The notes beneath the pieces are model-generated. The model worked only from the letters and a program-made list of their open reading frames with translations. It was not told the origin of the DNA and made no database searches. Shown piece by piece: positions 28,673 through 38,463 of a DNA stretch of 64,000 bases (within the stretch, counting starts at the first letter, position 1; each line of letters starts with the position of its first letter). Source of the stretch: Rugalucina vietnamica (taxonomy: Eukaryota > Mollusca > Bivalvia > Lucinida > Lucinidae); contig OZ024869.1 of NCBI GenBank assembly GCA_964017185.1, forward strand, positions 54,338,761 through 54,402,760. Reading direction: 5' to 3'. Position numbers and translations under genes: made by a program.

Positions 28673-30532
28673 ATGGCTGAGCAAGATTTGGATGCAAAAC
28701 TGCAAGAAATTGACGATTCATTGAGAAGCAAATATTTGAAGGAGATACTTTCGTTAAGCACGGAAGATCTAAGCAAAGTCAAGATAAATAAAGGCAAATA
28801 TAAGGCAGTGGTAAAGGCGGAAATTCTGAGCCTTCTCCCAGAAGCAGGCGATAAAAAAGCTGACGACACAGCTCAATATATTTCAAACCTTTTGAACAAT
28901 GAGGCTCAACGAGAAAAGACACGACGTCTTACAAACCCTAACAAACCATATACTAGAAGAAATAAACAAAGCAACTCACATACGGACCAAAACCATGACC
29001 AGATGGACGAACCACGTATCAACTTAACAACAAATTGTGCACCAGATTGTGCCCTTACGTCAACATTTATCAGTGAACTGGACAATACTATGAATGATGG
29101 GAATGATTCCCTTAACTCAACGGTTACGGCTTCACAACTAGACAACACATATGACACCAACACTGACGACAGTATAACAGAACTAAAAACTGTTGCACAG
29201 TCTAAAAACAAAAAGAAACGGAAGAAGGGACAGAAACAAAAACAAACAAAGGGGACTAAGCAACCATTAAATCTTGTTAATGCTGACAAGGACACATCTG
29301 AGGACTGTGATATCTCCTGCATAGAGGACTGTGTTTTACCAAATGACAGCGTGTCTGAGAGTATCAGATGCAATATTTGTATGTACTGGTTTCACGCTCA
29401 GTGCGTTGGTATTACAGATATGAGTTCCATTGGGGCTTGGGTCTGTGGTGTCTGTAGGTTGTTACCAAAAACTGTCAAACAAATGAAATCCCAAATAGAA
29501 ACATTGCTAGACACAACTACTCAGTTTATCCAAAGTTTCAATGAGTTTTCAACTAAAATGGAAAATAAATATGAAAATATCAATGACAGACTGACAGCCA
29601 TTTCAAATCAAAACAAATGCAGCCAGCAGACTACCACAGACACACTCAATGTGATCACAAATGAAATCAATGTTCTAAAATCTGATGTGGACAGAAAAAC
29701 AAGTAACATATTGTCAAAAACTGACTTCTTAATGGATAAAATGAAACAAACTGCAGACCTGGTCAATAAGATCCCTGCATGTGAAAACACAAATAATAAA
29801 TCAAAACATACAAATACAACAAAGGTAAATAATGAAAAAACTAAACAAGTAACGGTAACAGAAACAAACCAGCCAGCTGAAACTATTGTCATACCGGATG
29901 ATGAGCAAAATCATTCAAACAATAAACGCAACGAAAAGCCCCCACCCAAACGTGATCTAACATTTATCACAGGATCTTGCATCTTAAAAGGCATAGACGC
30001 CAAATTTCTTGACCGTAATGTGCGAGTAAAAAGCTTCCGTGAGGCTAAGATCGAAAACCTGCACGAGTCCCTTTTGAAGATGGATCTATCTCGCTATAAA
30101 AACATAATTATACACATAGGTGGGCACGACGTTGACAGCAAAATCAGTCTACAGTCTTTCAGGGAAAAATATCAGTCCCTACTAGACTTTCTAAAATCTG
30201 TTGGTTGTAAGCTTTTTGTGTCAGGACTCCTGCCGAGAGGAGGAACGGACATGCAAAAATTCAATGATACACTCAAAGAAATGTGTTTACAAAACAATGT
30301 TGAATTCATTAACAATCATAACTCTTTCATCATGGCATCCGGTGAGCTTCCTTTTGACTTCTTTCACGCTGATCAGGTTAGTCTCAAATTCCCAGGAATA
30401 AGAAAGCTGGTGCACAATATAAACGATAGTTGCCAAGTCCTCCCTAGAGAAAAAAGTCTAAGACCTCTGAAACCAAATGGTCATCACGTTAGATCAAGGT
30501 ATCCCAGAAACAACATTGCTTACAAAAATTAG
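28673..30532 (+). CDS. LINE ORF1: PHD finger plus SGNH-like domain
   Basis: 619 codons from ATG (GAAAATGGC context). The N-terminus is charged and polar with a lysine-rich patch (KKKRKKGQKQKQ). Residues about 205-265 form a PHD-type zinc finger with Cys pairs, the WFHAQCVG core and a closing WVCGVC. A coiled-coil-like segment follows at about 270-380. The C-terminus is an SGNH-like domain: FITGSCILKGI (block I, with Cys where the nucleophilic Ser usually stands), IIHIGGHDV (block III, His replacing Asn) and DFFHADQVSLKFPG (block V). The altered residues suggest a binding rather than an esterase role, by inference. PHD plus esterase ORF1 proteins are typical of the CR1/L2 group. Confidence 0.9.
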   Translation: MAEQDLDAKLQEIDDSLRSKYLKEILSLSTEDLSKVKINKGKYKAVVKAEILSLLPEAGDKKADDTAQYISNLLNNEAQREKTRRLTNPNKPYTRRNKQSNSHTDQNHDQMDEPRINLTTNCAPDCALTSTFISELDNTMNDGNDSLNSTVTASQLDNTYDTNTDDSITELKTVAQSKNKKKRKKGQKQKQTKGTKQPLNLVNADKDTSEDCDISCIEDCVLPNDSVSESIRCNICMYWFHAQCVGITDMSSIGAWVCGVCRLLPKTVKQMKSQIETLLDTTTQFIQSFNEFSTKMENKYENINDRLTAISNQNKCSQQTTTDTLNVITNEINVLKSDVDRKTSNILSKTDFLMDKMKQTADLVNKIPACENTNNKSKHTNTTKVNNEKTKQVTVTETNQPAETIVIPDDEQNHSNNKRNEKPPPKRDLTFITGSCILKGIDAKFLDRNVRVKSFREAKIENLHESLLKMDLSRYKNIIIHIGGHDVDSKISLQSFREKYQSLLDFLKSVGCKLFVSGLLPRGGTDMQKFNDTLKEMCLQNNVEFINNHNSFIMASGELPFDFFHADQVSLKFPGIRKLVHNINDSCQVLPREKSLRPLKPNGHHVRSRYPRNNIAYKN

Positions 30533-30556
30533 GATGATGAGTCTAGGAGCACGTAC

Positions 30557-33500
30557 ATGTACGGCAACCATTTTCATCAAAGCAATCCATATCATATACT
30601 AAATGACATATGCGGCGAGTGTGGTGCCTTAATAAGTGACCGAACATGCGTTTGCAATACAAATGTACTGTGCCAAAATCGCGGGCACGACTCAAAATGT
30701 ACAGCATCTAAATCTCCTCATTTATCACCTGAAAACGAAAATTCTGTAAATTCTTTATGTGAAAGTCCTATACAGACGTCTACATACGAGAACTCAAGAC
30801 CTGAAGCTAAGTTTCTTAAACGGGGCATTCATCTCGCCAACCTTAATATTAGACATCTCAAACCCAAACTCGATGAAATCAAAATAATGTTAAGCAGCTC
30901 AAATGGCATTGATGTTCTTAGCACATGCGAAACTTTCCTTAATAGCTCGATACCTGACGATGTACTATCCATAGAAAATTACACTTTCGAACGTAAAGAT
31001 AGGCCCGATCGAGATGGTGGAGGTGTTCTTATATACATTAGCAATCATTTACATTACATTCGCAGGTATGATCTTGAAGCATCTGATATTGAAAGTATTT
31101 GGATTGAAATACAAATGAGAAACAGTAAATCATTTCTAGTTTGCTCTGTTTATCGACCACCTGACTCAGTGTCGGAGTGGTATGACAATTTCTCGATTCA
31201 AATTGAAAAAGCACTTGTAGTTATGAACGAAATTTACATAATGGGTGACTTAAATGTAGACATTCAAAATCAAACGTTAACTAACAACAAATGGAAACAC
31301 ATTGTAGAGCTTAACGACCTGCACCAACTTATTAGTGAGCCAACTAGAATAACAGCACGTTCTGAAACCATTATAGATCATTTATATGCATCGAGACCAG
31401 AAAACATCACAGAAGTTTTTGTACCAAAAATCGCTGTCAGCGATCACTACCCCATATATTACACCCGCTGCACATCCAAACGTCAGTATAAAAGGCATAC
31501 TCACAAAGAAATCCAATATCGCTGTTTTAAAAAGTTTAATGAAGAACAATTTTGCGATGATTTAGCTCACACAATGGACGACCTACAAGTGTCCCAAATA
31601 GACACAGATCACAATTTCAAAGTTTGGAGTGAGTTATTTATCAAAACATTAAACAAACATGCCCAAATAAAGTCGAAGCGAGTGAAACATGATAGTCAGC
31701 CAGATTGGTTAACTGAAGATATAAAAAATGCAATAAAAACTCGTGATGCATATCATAAACATAAAAACTGGAGCCAGTATAAAGTCTGGCGTAATAAGAC
31801 TTCTACACTAATTCGTAAGGCTAAAAAAGATTTATTTTCGAAATCAATTGCAGAAAATAAAACCAACTCATATTTATGGAAACGTGTTAAAAACCTGACG
31901 GAACCAACCCGTGACAACATCTTACCGCAATCAATAAAAACCAATGATTCCCACATAGATACGCCTTCTGGTATAATAAACGAACTGAACAAATACTTTT
32001 CCAGCATAAGCAATAAATTAAAAGAAGAATACAATTATGAGGATATACCTTTCGATTTTTCAAAACTTAACGACTATGTTAATGAGAAGTTACCACCTAA
32101 TGTGACTTTCGTAATACCATACATGAAATTACCCGAATTACAGCGTATTATCAAGTCATTGGATGCAAATAAAGCAACCGGTCTAGACGGCATCAGTGCA
32201 AGACTGATCAAGTCTACAGCTCATATAATTTCACCATCTCTCCTGCAAATTATCAACATAAGCATATCCACTGGTCAATTCCCTGATGCCCTAAAGTTAG
32301 CGAAACTCATACCGATCCACAAAAGCGGAGCAAAGGATGATCCGGCTAATTACCGACCTATTTCAATACTTTCTGTCTTGTCAAAAATAATTGAAAAACA
32401 TGTCACAAAACATCTGTTTGCATACCTGAATAAATACAAAATTCTGCATACATCTCAATCTGGTTTCCGCAAAAATCACTCTTGCAATACGGCTTTAATA
32501 AATTTGATTGACAGATGGCTGAAAAATATCGACAAAGGTGAAATAAATGGAGCTGTGTTTTTCGATTTGCGTAAGGCTTTTGATGTTGTAGACCACGATC
32601 TGCTTATAAGGAAACTGGCAGCATACAAATTTAGCGAGAAATCACTCAGTTGGATTAAAACATATATTACAAACAGAAAGCAGTGTATTGTTGATAATAG
32701 CCTAACATCATCCATGCAAACCGTAAAATCCGGCGTCCCACAGGGATCGGTTTTGGGCCCTGTTCTATTCTTACTATTTGTAAACGACATGCCATTATTC
32801 ATAACAGAGGCATATGTTGATATATATGCAGATGACACTACGGTACATACTTCATCTAAAGACACTAAAGTTATAAAATCTAAACTCCAGGTCTCTTCAA
32901 ACGATTTCAAGCATTATTGCATCAAAAATAAAATGTATGTTCATTTAGGAAAAACATTTTTTATGCTTATAGGCTCCCGTCAAAATATTTCTTTGAGCGA
33001 GTCAATACAAATTTATGTCGATAACGAATTAATCAGAGAAGTGGAAAATCAAAAACTTCTTGGTATTACGATCGACAAACATTTGACTTGGGACCAACAA
33101 ATAGATATTGTATCTTTGAACATAACTCGCAGAATAACCCTACTGAAATTGCTTTCTAAATATGTCGGAAAACAAAGTCTTAATCAGTACTACAACTCTT
33201 ATATCTTACCCATATTTGATTTTGGCTGCATGATATGGGGACGTTGTTCCGATGCACATACAAACAGACTATTAAAACTGCAAAAACGTGCTGCCCGTAT
33301 CATTCTTCAGGCAGACATAATGACGCCATCCAAGTCTATGTTTAAAGAATTACAATGGTTATCCTTTCCTAAAAGAATCAAATACCATACATGTATCATG
33401 ATGTACAAAACGCTAACCGACATGGCACCTGATTATATGTCGGAGCTCTTCAAAAAAGCGCATGAAACACATGGCCGAAATCTACGATCTGCTAATAACG

Positions 33501-33664
33501 ATATGCTTAAAGTCCCATTTTCTCATACACGTTATTACGATCGATCATTCGCCATTCAGGGTGCAAAAGAATGGAACTCGCTTCCTCTAGACATTCGCAA
33601 ATTGCCATCTCTAACTAGTTTCAAACATAATGTCAAGAAACATCTCCTCCAACTTGAAGACTGA
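30557..33664 (+). CDS. LINE ORF2: APE endonuclease and reverse transcriptase
   Basis: 1035 codons, intact, in the same frame as ORF1, 24 bp after its stop. The APE endonuclease spans about residues 90-310 (IHLANLNIRHLKPKLDE, VYRPPDS, IMGDLNVDI, AVSDHYPIYY). RT is from about residue 520 (LDANKATGLDGISARLIK, PANYRPISILSVLSKIIEK, QSGFRKNHS, FFDLRKAFDVVDH, SGVPQGSVLGPVLF and the catalytic YADD in IYADDTTVH). The thumb and C-terminal part run through SRSFAIQ-type sequence near KEWNSLP. An N-terminal extension of about 85 residues carries Cys clusters (ICGECGALISDRTCVC). It does target-primed reverse transcription. With ORF1 it belongs to the CR1/jockey superfamily. No stop or frameshift was seen. 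Confidence 0.95.
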   Translation: MYGNHFHQSNPYHILNDICGECGALISDRTCVCNTNVLCQNRGHDSKCTASKSPHLSPENENSVNSLCESPIQTSTYENSRPEAKFLKRGIHLANLNIRHLKPKLDEIKIMLSSSNGIDVLSTCETFLNSSIPDDVLSIENYTFERKDRPDRDGGGVLIYISNHLHYIRRYDLEASDIESIWIEIQMRNSKSFLVCSVYRPPDSVSEWYDNFSIQIEKALVVMNEIYIMGDLNVDIQNQTLTNNKWKHIVELNDLHQLISEPTRITARSETIIDHLYASRPENITEVFVPKIAVSDHYPIYYTRCTSKRQYKRHTHKEIQYRCFKKFNEEQFCDDLAHTMDDLQVSQIDTDHNFKVWSELFIKTLNKHAQIKSKRVKHDSQPDWLTEDIKNAIKTRDAYHKHKNWSQYKVWRNKTSTLIRKAKKDLFSKSIAENKTNSYLWKRVKNLTEPTRDNILPQSIKTNDSHIDTPSGIINELNKYFSSISNKLKEEYNYEDIPFDFSKLNDYVNEKLPPNVTFVIPYMKLPELQRIIKSLDANKATGLDGISARLIKSTAHIISPSLLQIINISISTGQFPDALKLAKLIPIHKSGAKDDPANYRPISILSVLSKIIEKHVTKHLFAYLNKYKILHTSQSGFRKNHSCNTALINLIDRWLKNIDKGEINGAVFFDLRKAFDVVDHDLLIRKLAAYKFSEKSLSWIKTYITNRKQCIVDNSLTSSMQTVKSGVPQGSVLGPVLFLLFVNDMPLFITEAYVDIYADDTTVHTSSKDTKVIKSKLQVSSNDFKHYCIKNKMYVHLGKTFFMLIGSRQNISLSESIQIYVDNELIREVENQKLLGITIDKHLTWDQQIDIVSLNITRRITLLKLLSKYVGKQSLNQYYNSYILPIFDFGCMIWGRCSDAHTNRLLKLQKRAARIILQADIMTPSKSMFKELQWLSFPKRIKYHTCIMMYKTLTDMAPDYMSELFKKAHETHGRNLRSANNDMLKVPFSHTRYYDRSFAIQGAKEWNSLPLDIRKLPSLTSFKHNVKKHLLQLED

Positions 33665-33746
33665 TTTTGAAGTAAATGTCCTAACAATAAAGCATTGATA
33701 GACTTAGGTCGTTAAGATTATTGATAGACTAAGGTCGTTAAGATTC

Positions 33747-33863
33747 AGGCATTCTACTTCGTTTTAACAGGCGTTTATTCAGTTCAATAAAACATTTTAT
33801 ATGCGTGTCAGAAACGACCTAGGTAGGGAAAGCCCAATCAGACAGTTTTCTGACACGCACATT
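33747..33863 (+). repeat. Hairpin-bearing direct repeat, copy 1
   Basis: AGGCATTCTACTTCG to CACGCACATT. It holds a 13 bp perfect stem TGCGTGTCAGAAA (33802-33814) with TTTCTGACACGCA (33847-33859) around a 32 nt loop. Confidence 0.9.
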
Positions 33864-34213
33864 GCGCCCTTTCCTGATCTTTGCCTACTAGTACCTTTCT
33901 ATTAAATTCCTGCCTCATCACTCTTCATGCCCCCTCTCTCTCGGGATTGCACGTTTTACTCGAGGCATAAATGTTCCTTGAGAAAACACCCGTTCTCATG
34001 GGGTGGGGTTTATCCTAACACCCCGGTGAGCGCTCTATGGCTTGTTGGTACCTAATAACATGCTTAGAGCCGAGTGATTTGGGGACATGTCTTGTGGTCT
34101 GTGCACTCATCAAACATTTATATCAATTCCATTCAAACTTACTTAGACCAGGTCTGCAGTAATGCAAGTTGTACACATCTAAGTATATTTTAATATTCTA
34201 ATTCAAGTTAAAA

Positions 34214-34331
34214 AGGCATTCTACTTCGTTTTAACAGGCGTTTATTCAGTTCAATAAAACATTTTTATATGCGTGTCAGAAACGACCTAGGTAGGGAAAG
34301 CCCAATCAGACAGTTTTCTGACACGCACATT
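34214..34331 (+). repeat. Hairpin-bearing direct repeat, copy 2
   Basis: The same sequence as copy 1 with one extra T in the ACATTTTTATATG stretch. The stem is preserved. Near identity argues for a recent duplication. Confidence 0.9.
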
Positions 34332-34797
34332 CAGTTTAATTGTCGTTTTCATATGATTCACTCATCTTAACACCTTTAATGAATTATATAAAATTTTAAC
34401 CCAGTATTGCTCTCTGTTTTATCAATATTTTCATCATGTTTTCATTTTAGATTAATTTATTAATTCAAGAAGCTTTTTCCATTTTAAAGCATAACTTTTA
34501 AAGCACATTAGGATTTTTCTATCAGTTTAAGGTTAATTCACAACAAATATTTTAACTTTTAAGCCGAATGTCTTAAGCACATATGCATTCATTATTTTAT
34601 CAATGTCAGAGACCTACTCATATCCTGTTTCCTAGACTTATTTTAAAACGTATGTATATATTGTACAAATTGTCAATATTTTTTGTTCTATTGTTCTGTT
34701 TTAGTTGCAGAGGACCATATGTTAGATAAGTAATTTTATTTGCTTAATATGTCATCCTCTTAAAATAAAGAATTTATTATTATTATTATTATTACTA

Positions 34798-36308
34798 TAT
34801 TATCATGGCAAGTCCATTTACATTTCAGTAGTGTTCGTTTACGATAAAAGTGGTTCTCTTCTTCATTTCGGTTGTCACAGTGGCCAGCTGTCAAACAGCC
34901 AAAGAACTCAACATAAAAACAGATAATAAAAAACACAAGGAATCATGATTGAATGAAAATGGTAAAAGTAAGCAATGAGCAGAAAATGGTGTAATCAGAA
35001 CGAAATCCACACTCTAAAACATTGACAATCAGGTACTAACACAAAATGGATATATTGTGAGCCAAGTGAGCAGATTTGTCTATATAGCATAGTGACCACT
35101 CAGTTACACGTCCGTAATAAAATAAAACGTATATAAAACTTGAGGTGCAAACACCCTAAAACGTCAACTTCGAAACATAAAACAATTAAGATCACAACAA
35201 AAGTATTCTATCCAAAACACACAGCAAAACGTATCCTGAAAAACAATAAAATAGAAAAGCTAACTCTCTCTGTACAAGGATATCTACTTTACTTTTATTG
35301 AAAACATATACAATTGTACATGAAAACAGATACGTCAATTTATTTATTTATTGTGAAAGATAAGTACGTACATCCCAGAATATACTCGTATTTCCATAAT
35401 TAGTTGACCTTTGTTTTTTCGTCCCAAATGGGACAGAATCCGTTGGCACGTCTGGGTTACTATCAGACTCTTACATACCACGATAAGATAGCAAAGCGCT
35501 GCATGAATGGCCGACACCTTTGAAAACGATTGAACATAATATGTACAAGCATCAGCATGTTCGCAAGCATCACTACAAAACAGATGAAAATAAGTTTCTC
35601 CTAGCTTTCGATACCTTAAAATTCTAAATGCAGCTAAAATGTTGTAAATAACAAGAACATGCATTGCGTTTTACCTTCGTCATGCCATTTTCTATGTTTT
35701 ATGGGTGACGGCTGAGGCGCTCTCTTGAGAGAATAACAATTATATTTCTTACTTTTGTAATAGCCAAAACATATTAATTAATGTATGCAAGGAATATTTT
35801 TACTTTCACCTGGGATTTTATTTCAAGAAGGGAATAGAAATAAACTTGAGACACCCTCGGGTCAAATAAATATGCTACTCCTACTTAACTAGAAAAACAG
35901 CTATATTTTCAAGAACGAGAATTGCACCAAAAGTCGTAAGAATTGCACAAACGAAATAAAATACATAATCGATTCTACCAATCATTTTGATCATGTTAGC
36001 AAAATCTTGATCTTAACTTTTTGTTGATTATTAGAAATAAAGGAAACTGAAAAGAAGATTAAGATTAAGATTTATTTTTGATCATTTCTACATGTTTTGC
36101 AAACTCGTTCTATACACCGCAGAGGGATACAAAGACACAGGAACTGGTCCATGTTAAAGAATACCTCGCTATAGTTGCATATTCAAAAAATAATATTCTT
36201 GGTAAGTTCGCATCGTCAAATGGACAATTTGAAGATATGTACCGTTACATAACGGTAATATTACTGTGTAACAGAATGGATAACATATAGCAAATTATTT
36301 GAGATACG
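34798..36308 (+). other. Non-coding, R1 remnant and K2P upstream region
   Basis: 34970-35225 is a degraded R1 copy (GAGCCAAGTGAGCAG, ACTCAGTTACACG, AAACACCCTAAAACGTC). The rest has no credible exon. Sequence just before 36309 is presumably the 5' UTR of the potassium channel gene; no promoter motif was identified. Confidence 0.5.
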
Positions 36309-36686
36309 ATGATGGCAATACGAACGGAGAATTACGATGTTATAACGATCGAAACTGTATATCAGTCGTCGGAAGAAACAAAATTAGAACGAGCCTGGAG
36401 ATATACAAAATATTTTCTCAAGAAATTTATCGCATTCTTGTTCTCGCATGTGGGACTAACATGCATGGTAGTGATGTATGCCATGCTGGGCGGGCTGCTG
36501 TTTCAGAAGATTGAATCACCGTATGAGAGAGAAGTGCGTAAGATTGTAACGAGCACGAAGCAGGAGTACCTGGACAAAATGATGGAATATCTGGACAACT
36601 CCACGACAGAGGACATATTCAGGAAATCCCAGTGGTTAGAGCATATTGACAGCATTTTTAATGAGTATAAAGTAAAAATGCATAAG
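36309..36686 (+). CDS. Two-pore-domain K+ channel, exon 1 (N-terminus, M1, cap)
   Basis: Starts at ATGATG; the second ATG has the better context (A at -3, G at +4) and differs by one residue. The 126 codons encode a short cytoplasmic start, M1 (FLFSHVGLTCMVVMYAMLGG, then LLFQKIE) and the extracellular cap, including an N-glycosylation-type DNSTTE. M1 followed by a Glu-rich cap is the standard K2P layout. It ends in phase 0 with AAG and donor GTAGGT. The product would be a plasma-membrane leak channel that sets resting potential. Confidence 0.9.
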
Positions 36687-37034
36687 GTAGGTACAGTTAT
36701 AATCTATTTTAAACTTCCCACTTGTCTTTATGCATTTGGTTTTCCAAGCCATAAAAACATACTTTCTGGGAACACATTCAATGAAACACGCCTCTCACGA
36801 GCAACCGCAGTGAGTTTTATTTAGCAAAACAATAACAAATAATGAATATCTTACGTGCGAACCATTTTTATTCGAAAACCAGAACTTTTTATATTTGAAA
36901 CCAGCATTTTAAGTGTTTATAAAACCGGTTTTCAGTAGAGAATTGTTCACGTGTGTCGTACACGACAGACATGTGTCCAAAATGCATGAATTTAAACACA
37001 CGGCGATAATATGAACAAACTCCTGTGTAGTGGG

Positions 37035-37108
37035 AATTTCTCTCTGATTGCGCCATTTCCTGATAATTGCCTACTTGTACCTTTTTGTCTCTCATGTACC
37101 CCGTGTCG
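37035..37108 (-). repeat. R1 fragment in K2P intron 1
   Basis: GGAATTTCTCTCTGATTGCG and CCTGATAATTGCCTACTTGT match the 62900-62950 R1 copy in the same orientation. Confidence 0.6.
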
Positions 37109-37180
37109 GGAGGTATTCCTTTGCTTTCCTCTTTACAGTTAAATTTCTTCAAATCTATACACCTCCAACTTATTTGTCAG

Positions 37181-37283
37181 GTGACCGAAGAAAAACACTG
37201 GGACGGTAAATTCGGAGACGAAGAATACCAGTGGACATTCGCTGATGCTCTACTCTTCTCAGTCACCGTTATAACAACGATAG
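37181..37283 (+). CDS. Two-pore-domain K+ channel, exon 2 (first pore helix)
   Basis: 103 bp between acceptor TTATTTGTCAG and donor GTAATA. It encodes VTEEKHWDGKFGDEEYQW, then TFADALLFSVTVITTIG, the first pore helix and the start of the P1 selectivity filter (TTIG). The intron falls inside the GYG filter, a placement I recall as common in K2P genes. Phase 1 is completed by GT of exon 3 to give GYGH. Confidence 0.93.
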
Positions 37284-38463
37284 GTAATACAAATATACTA
37301 AGTTCCACAGCCAACGCAACTCGTCATTAAATTTTTCAGTCGATTCATCCGAAGTCGATTCATCCGAAGTTCCGAATATATGTAGTCAAACCATTTTCAA
37401 AGACGACCTGTAAAAATCAGCCGTCAGACTTTTTTCGTTCGCCTGCAATTGCGTAAAAACTGGCGAAGGGGTCATTTTGTAAAATGAAGGAAATCAGCGA
37501 TTTTAATGAATTTCTTGCTAAACTGCGCCAACCATCCTAATCTAAAGCGCCGAAACACATTTAAAAACGACTTTCCCATAGCTACAATACACTTCATTCA
37601 ATATTGCTAGGTTGCCAACACAAAATAAAGCATATGGTTGACATCTGCATTGACGTCGACTATGTGACCAAGTGACGTTAAACGCCTGAAAACAAGCATT
37701 TCTCGGGTACTGAAAATCAATGCCAATTTCTGGCATTGAGCTGTGGATTTAAACATTGGTATTGCCATACACTCATCAGACGATCGTCCAAGATTTGAAT
37801 CGTGTGAATTGTTTTGAAAAATTTCGAGCCCGCGCACGCGGGGCACGGGAAATACAGTTTTGTACCCTGGGGCGTGTTCCCGCGCATGCGCTCTAAAATC
37901 TCAGATTTGATAACATACAAAGATTTTGAGTCATTTGAATGATGATAGGGCACAAAAGTTTTCACATAATTGACCAATTTAAAAGAAGAGAGGAAAAAAT
38001 AAAGTTTCGTTAGCTGTGGAACTCAGTATACTTTATTATGCCATCATCTTCTGGTAAAGATAATCATATTTTATGGTAAATTGTGAGTATATCTAAAATC
38101 GGCATTTCAGCGAGTGCGAAAGAAGCAGCTCATTTAACTAAATTGTATCGCATTTTTGTAAGCACAAGGCAAGCTTCTCCTTAAATAAATACTTCTTGCC
38201 TCGTTGAAGCTTGCGCATAATCATACTTGGGAAAACTAGTATGAATTACTGATATCTTCATTCAATGTCTACATATGACGGTTTGTTTTATCCAAAAGAG
38301 AAAATCCATTTGATATATTAGTGACTCCTTTATCAGGAACCAAAATATTGCACTTAGTTTTACCCCTATTTATTATTTTCGACGAAAACAGAGCATTTGT
38401 TCTGCAGTCATATGAATTTTGACATGGATGTCGTCACCTAATCTTAGCTTGATTTTCTTCCAG
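37284..38463 (+). other. K2P intron 2
   Basis: AT-rich; no exon or clear repeat. CGCGCACGCGGGGCACGGG and CGCGCATGCGCT near 37840-37890 are short GC-rich palindromic stretches. Confidence 0.5.

Larger units (their letters stand above)
33665..34797 (+). mobile_element. LINE 3' UTR and (ATT)n tail
   Basis: Starts with two 24-26 bp tandem units (GATAGACTxAGGTCGTTAAG). It contains two ~118 bp direct repeats (33747-33863, 34214-34331), an R1-like fragment between them (CCTGATCTTTGCCTACTAGT), AATAAA-type strings near 34763, and ends in a run of ATT (about 34773-34797). CR1/L2-type LINEs end in short tandem repeats instead of long poly(A), consistent with this as the 3' end. Confidence 0.75.

Noticed and set aside
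28906-29373. 155-codon minus-strand frame opposite LINE ORF1
   Set aside because: Shadow of ORF1; hydrophobic content comes from complementing Lys/Glu-rich codons.
36078-36290. Small ORF upstream of the K2P start as an extra first exon
   Set aside because: No donor in frame and no similarity to K2P N-termini; more likely 5' UTR.
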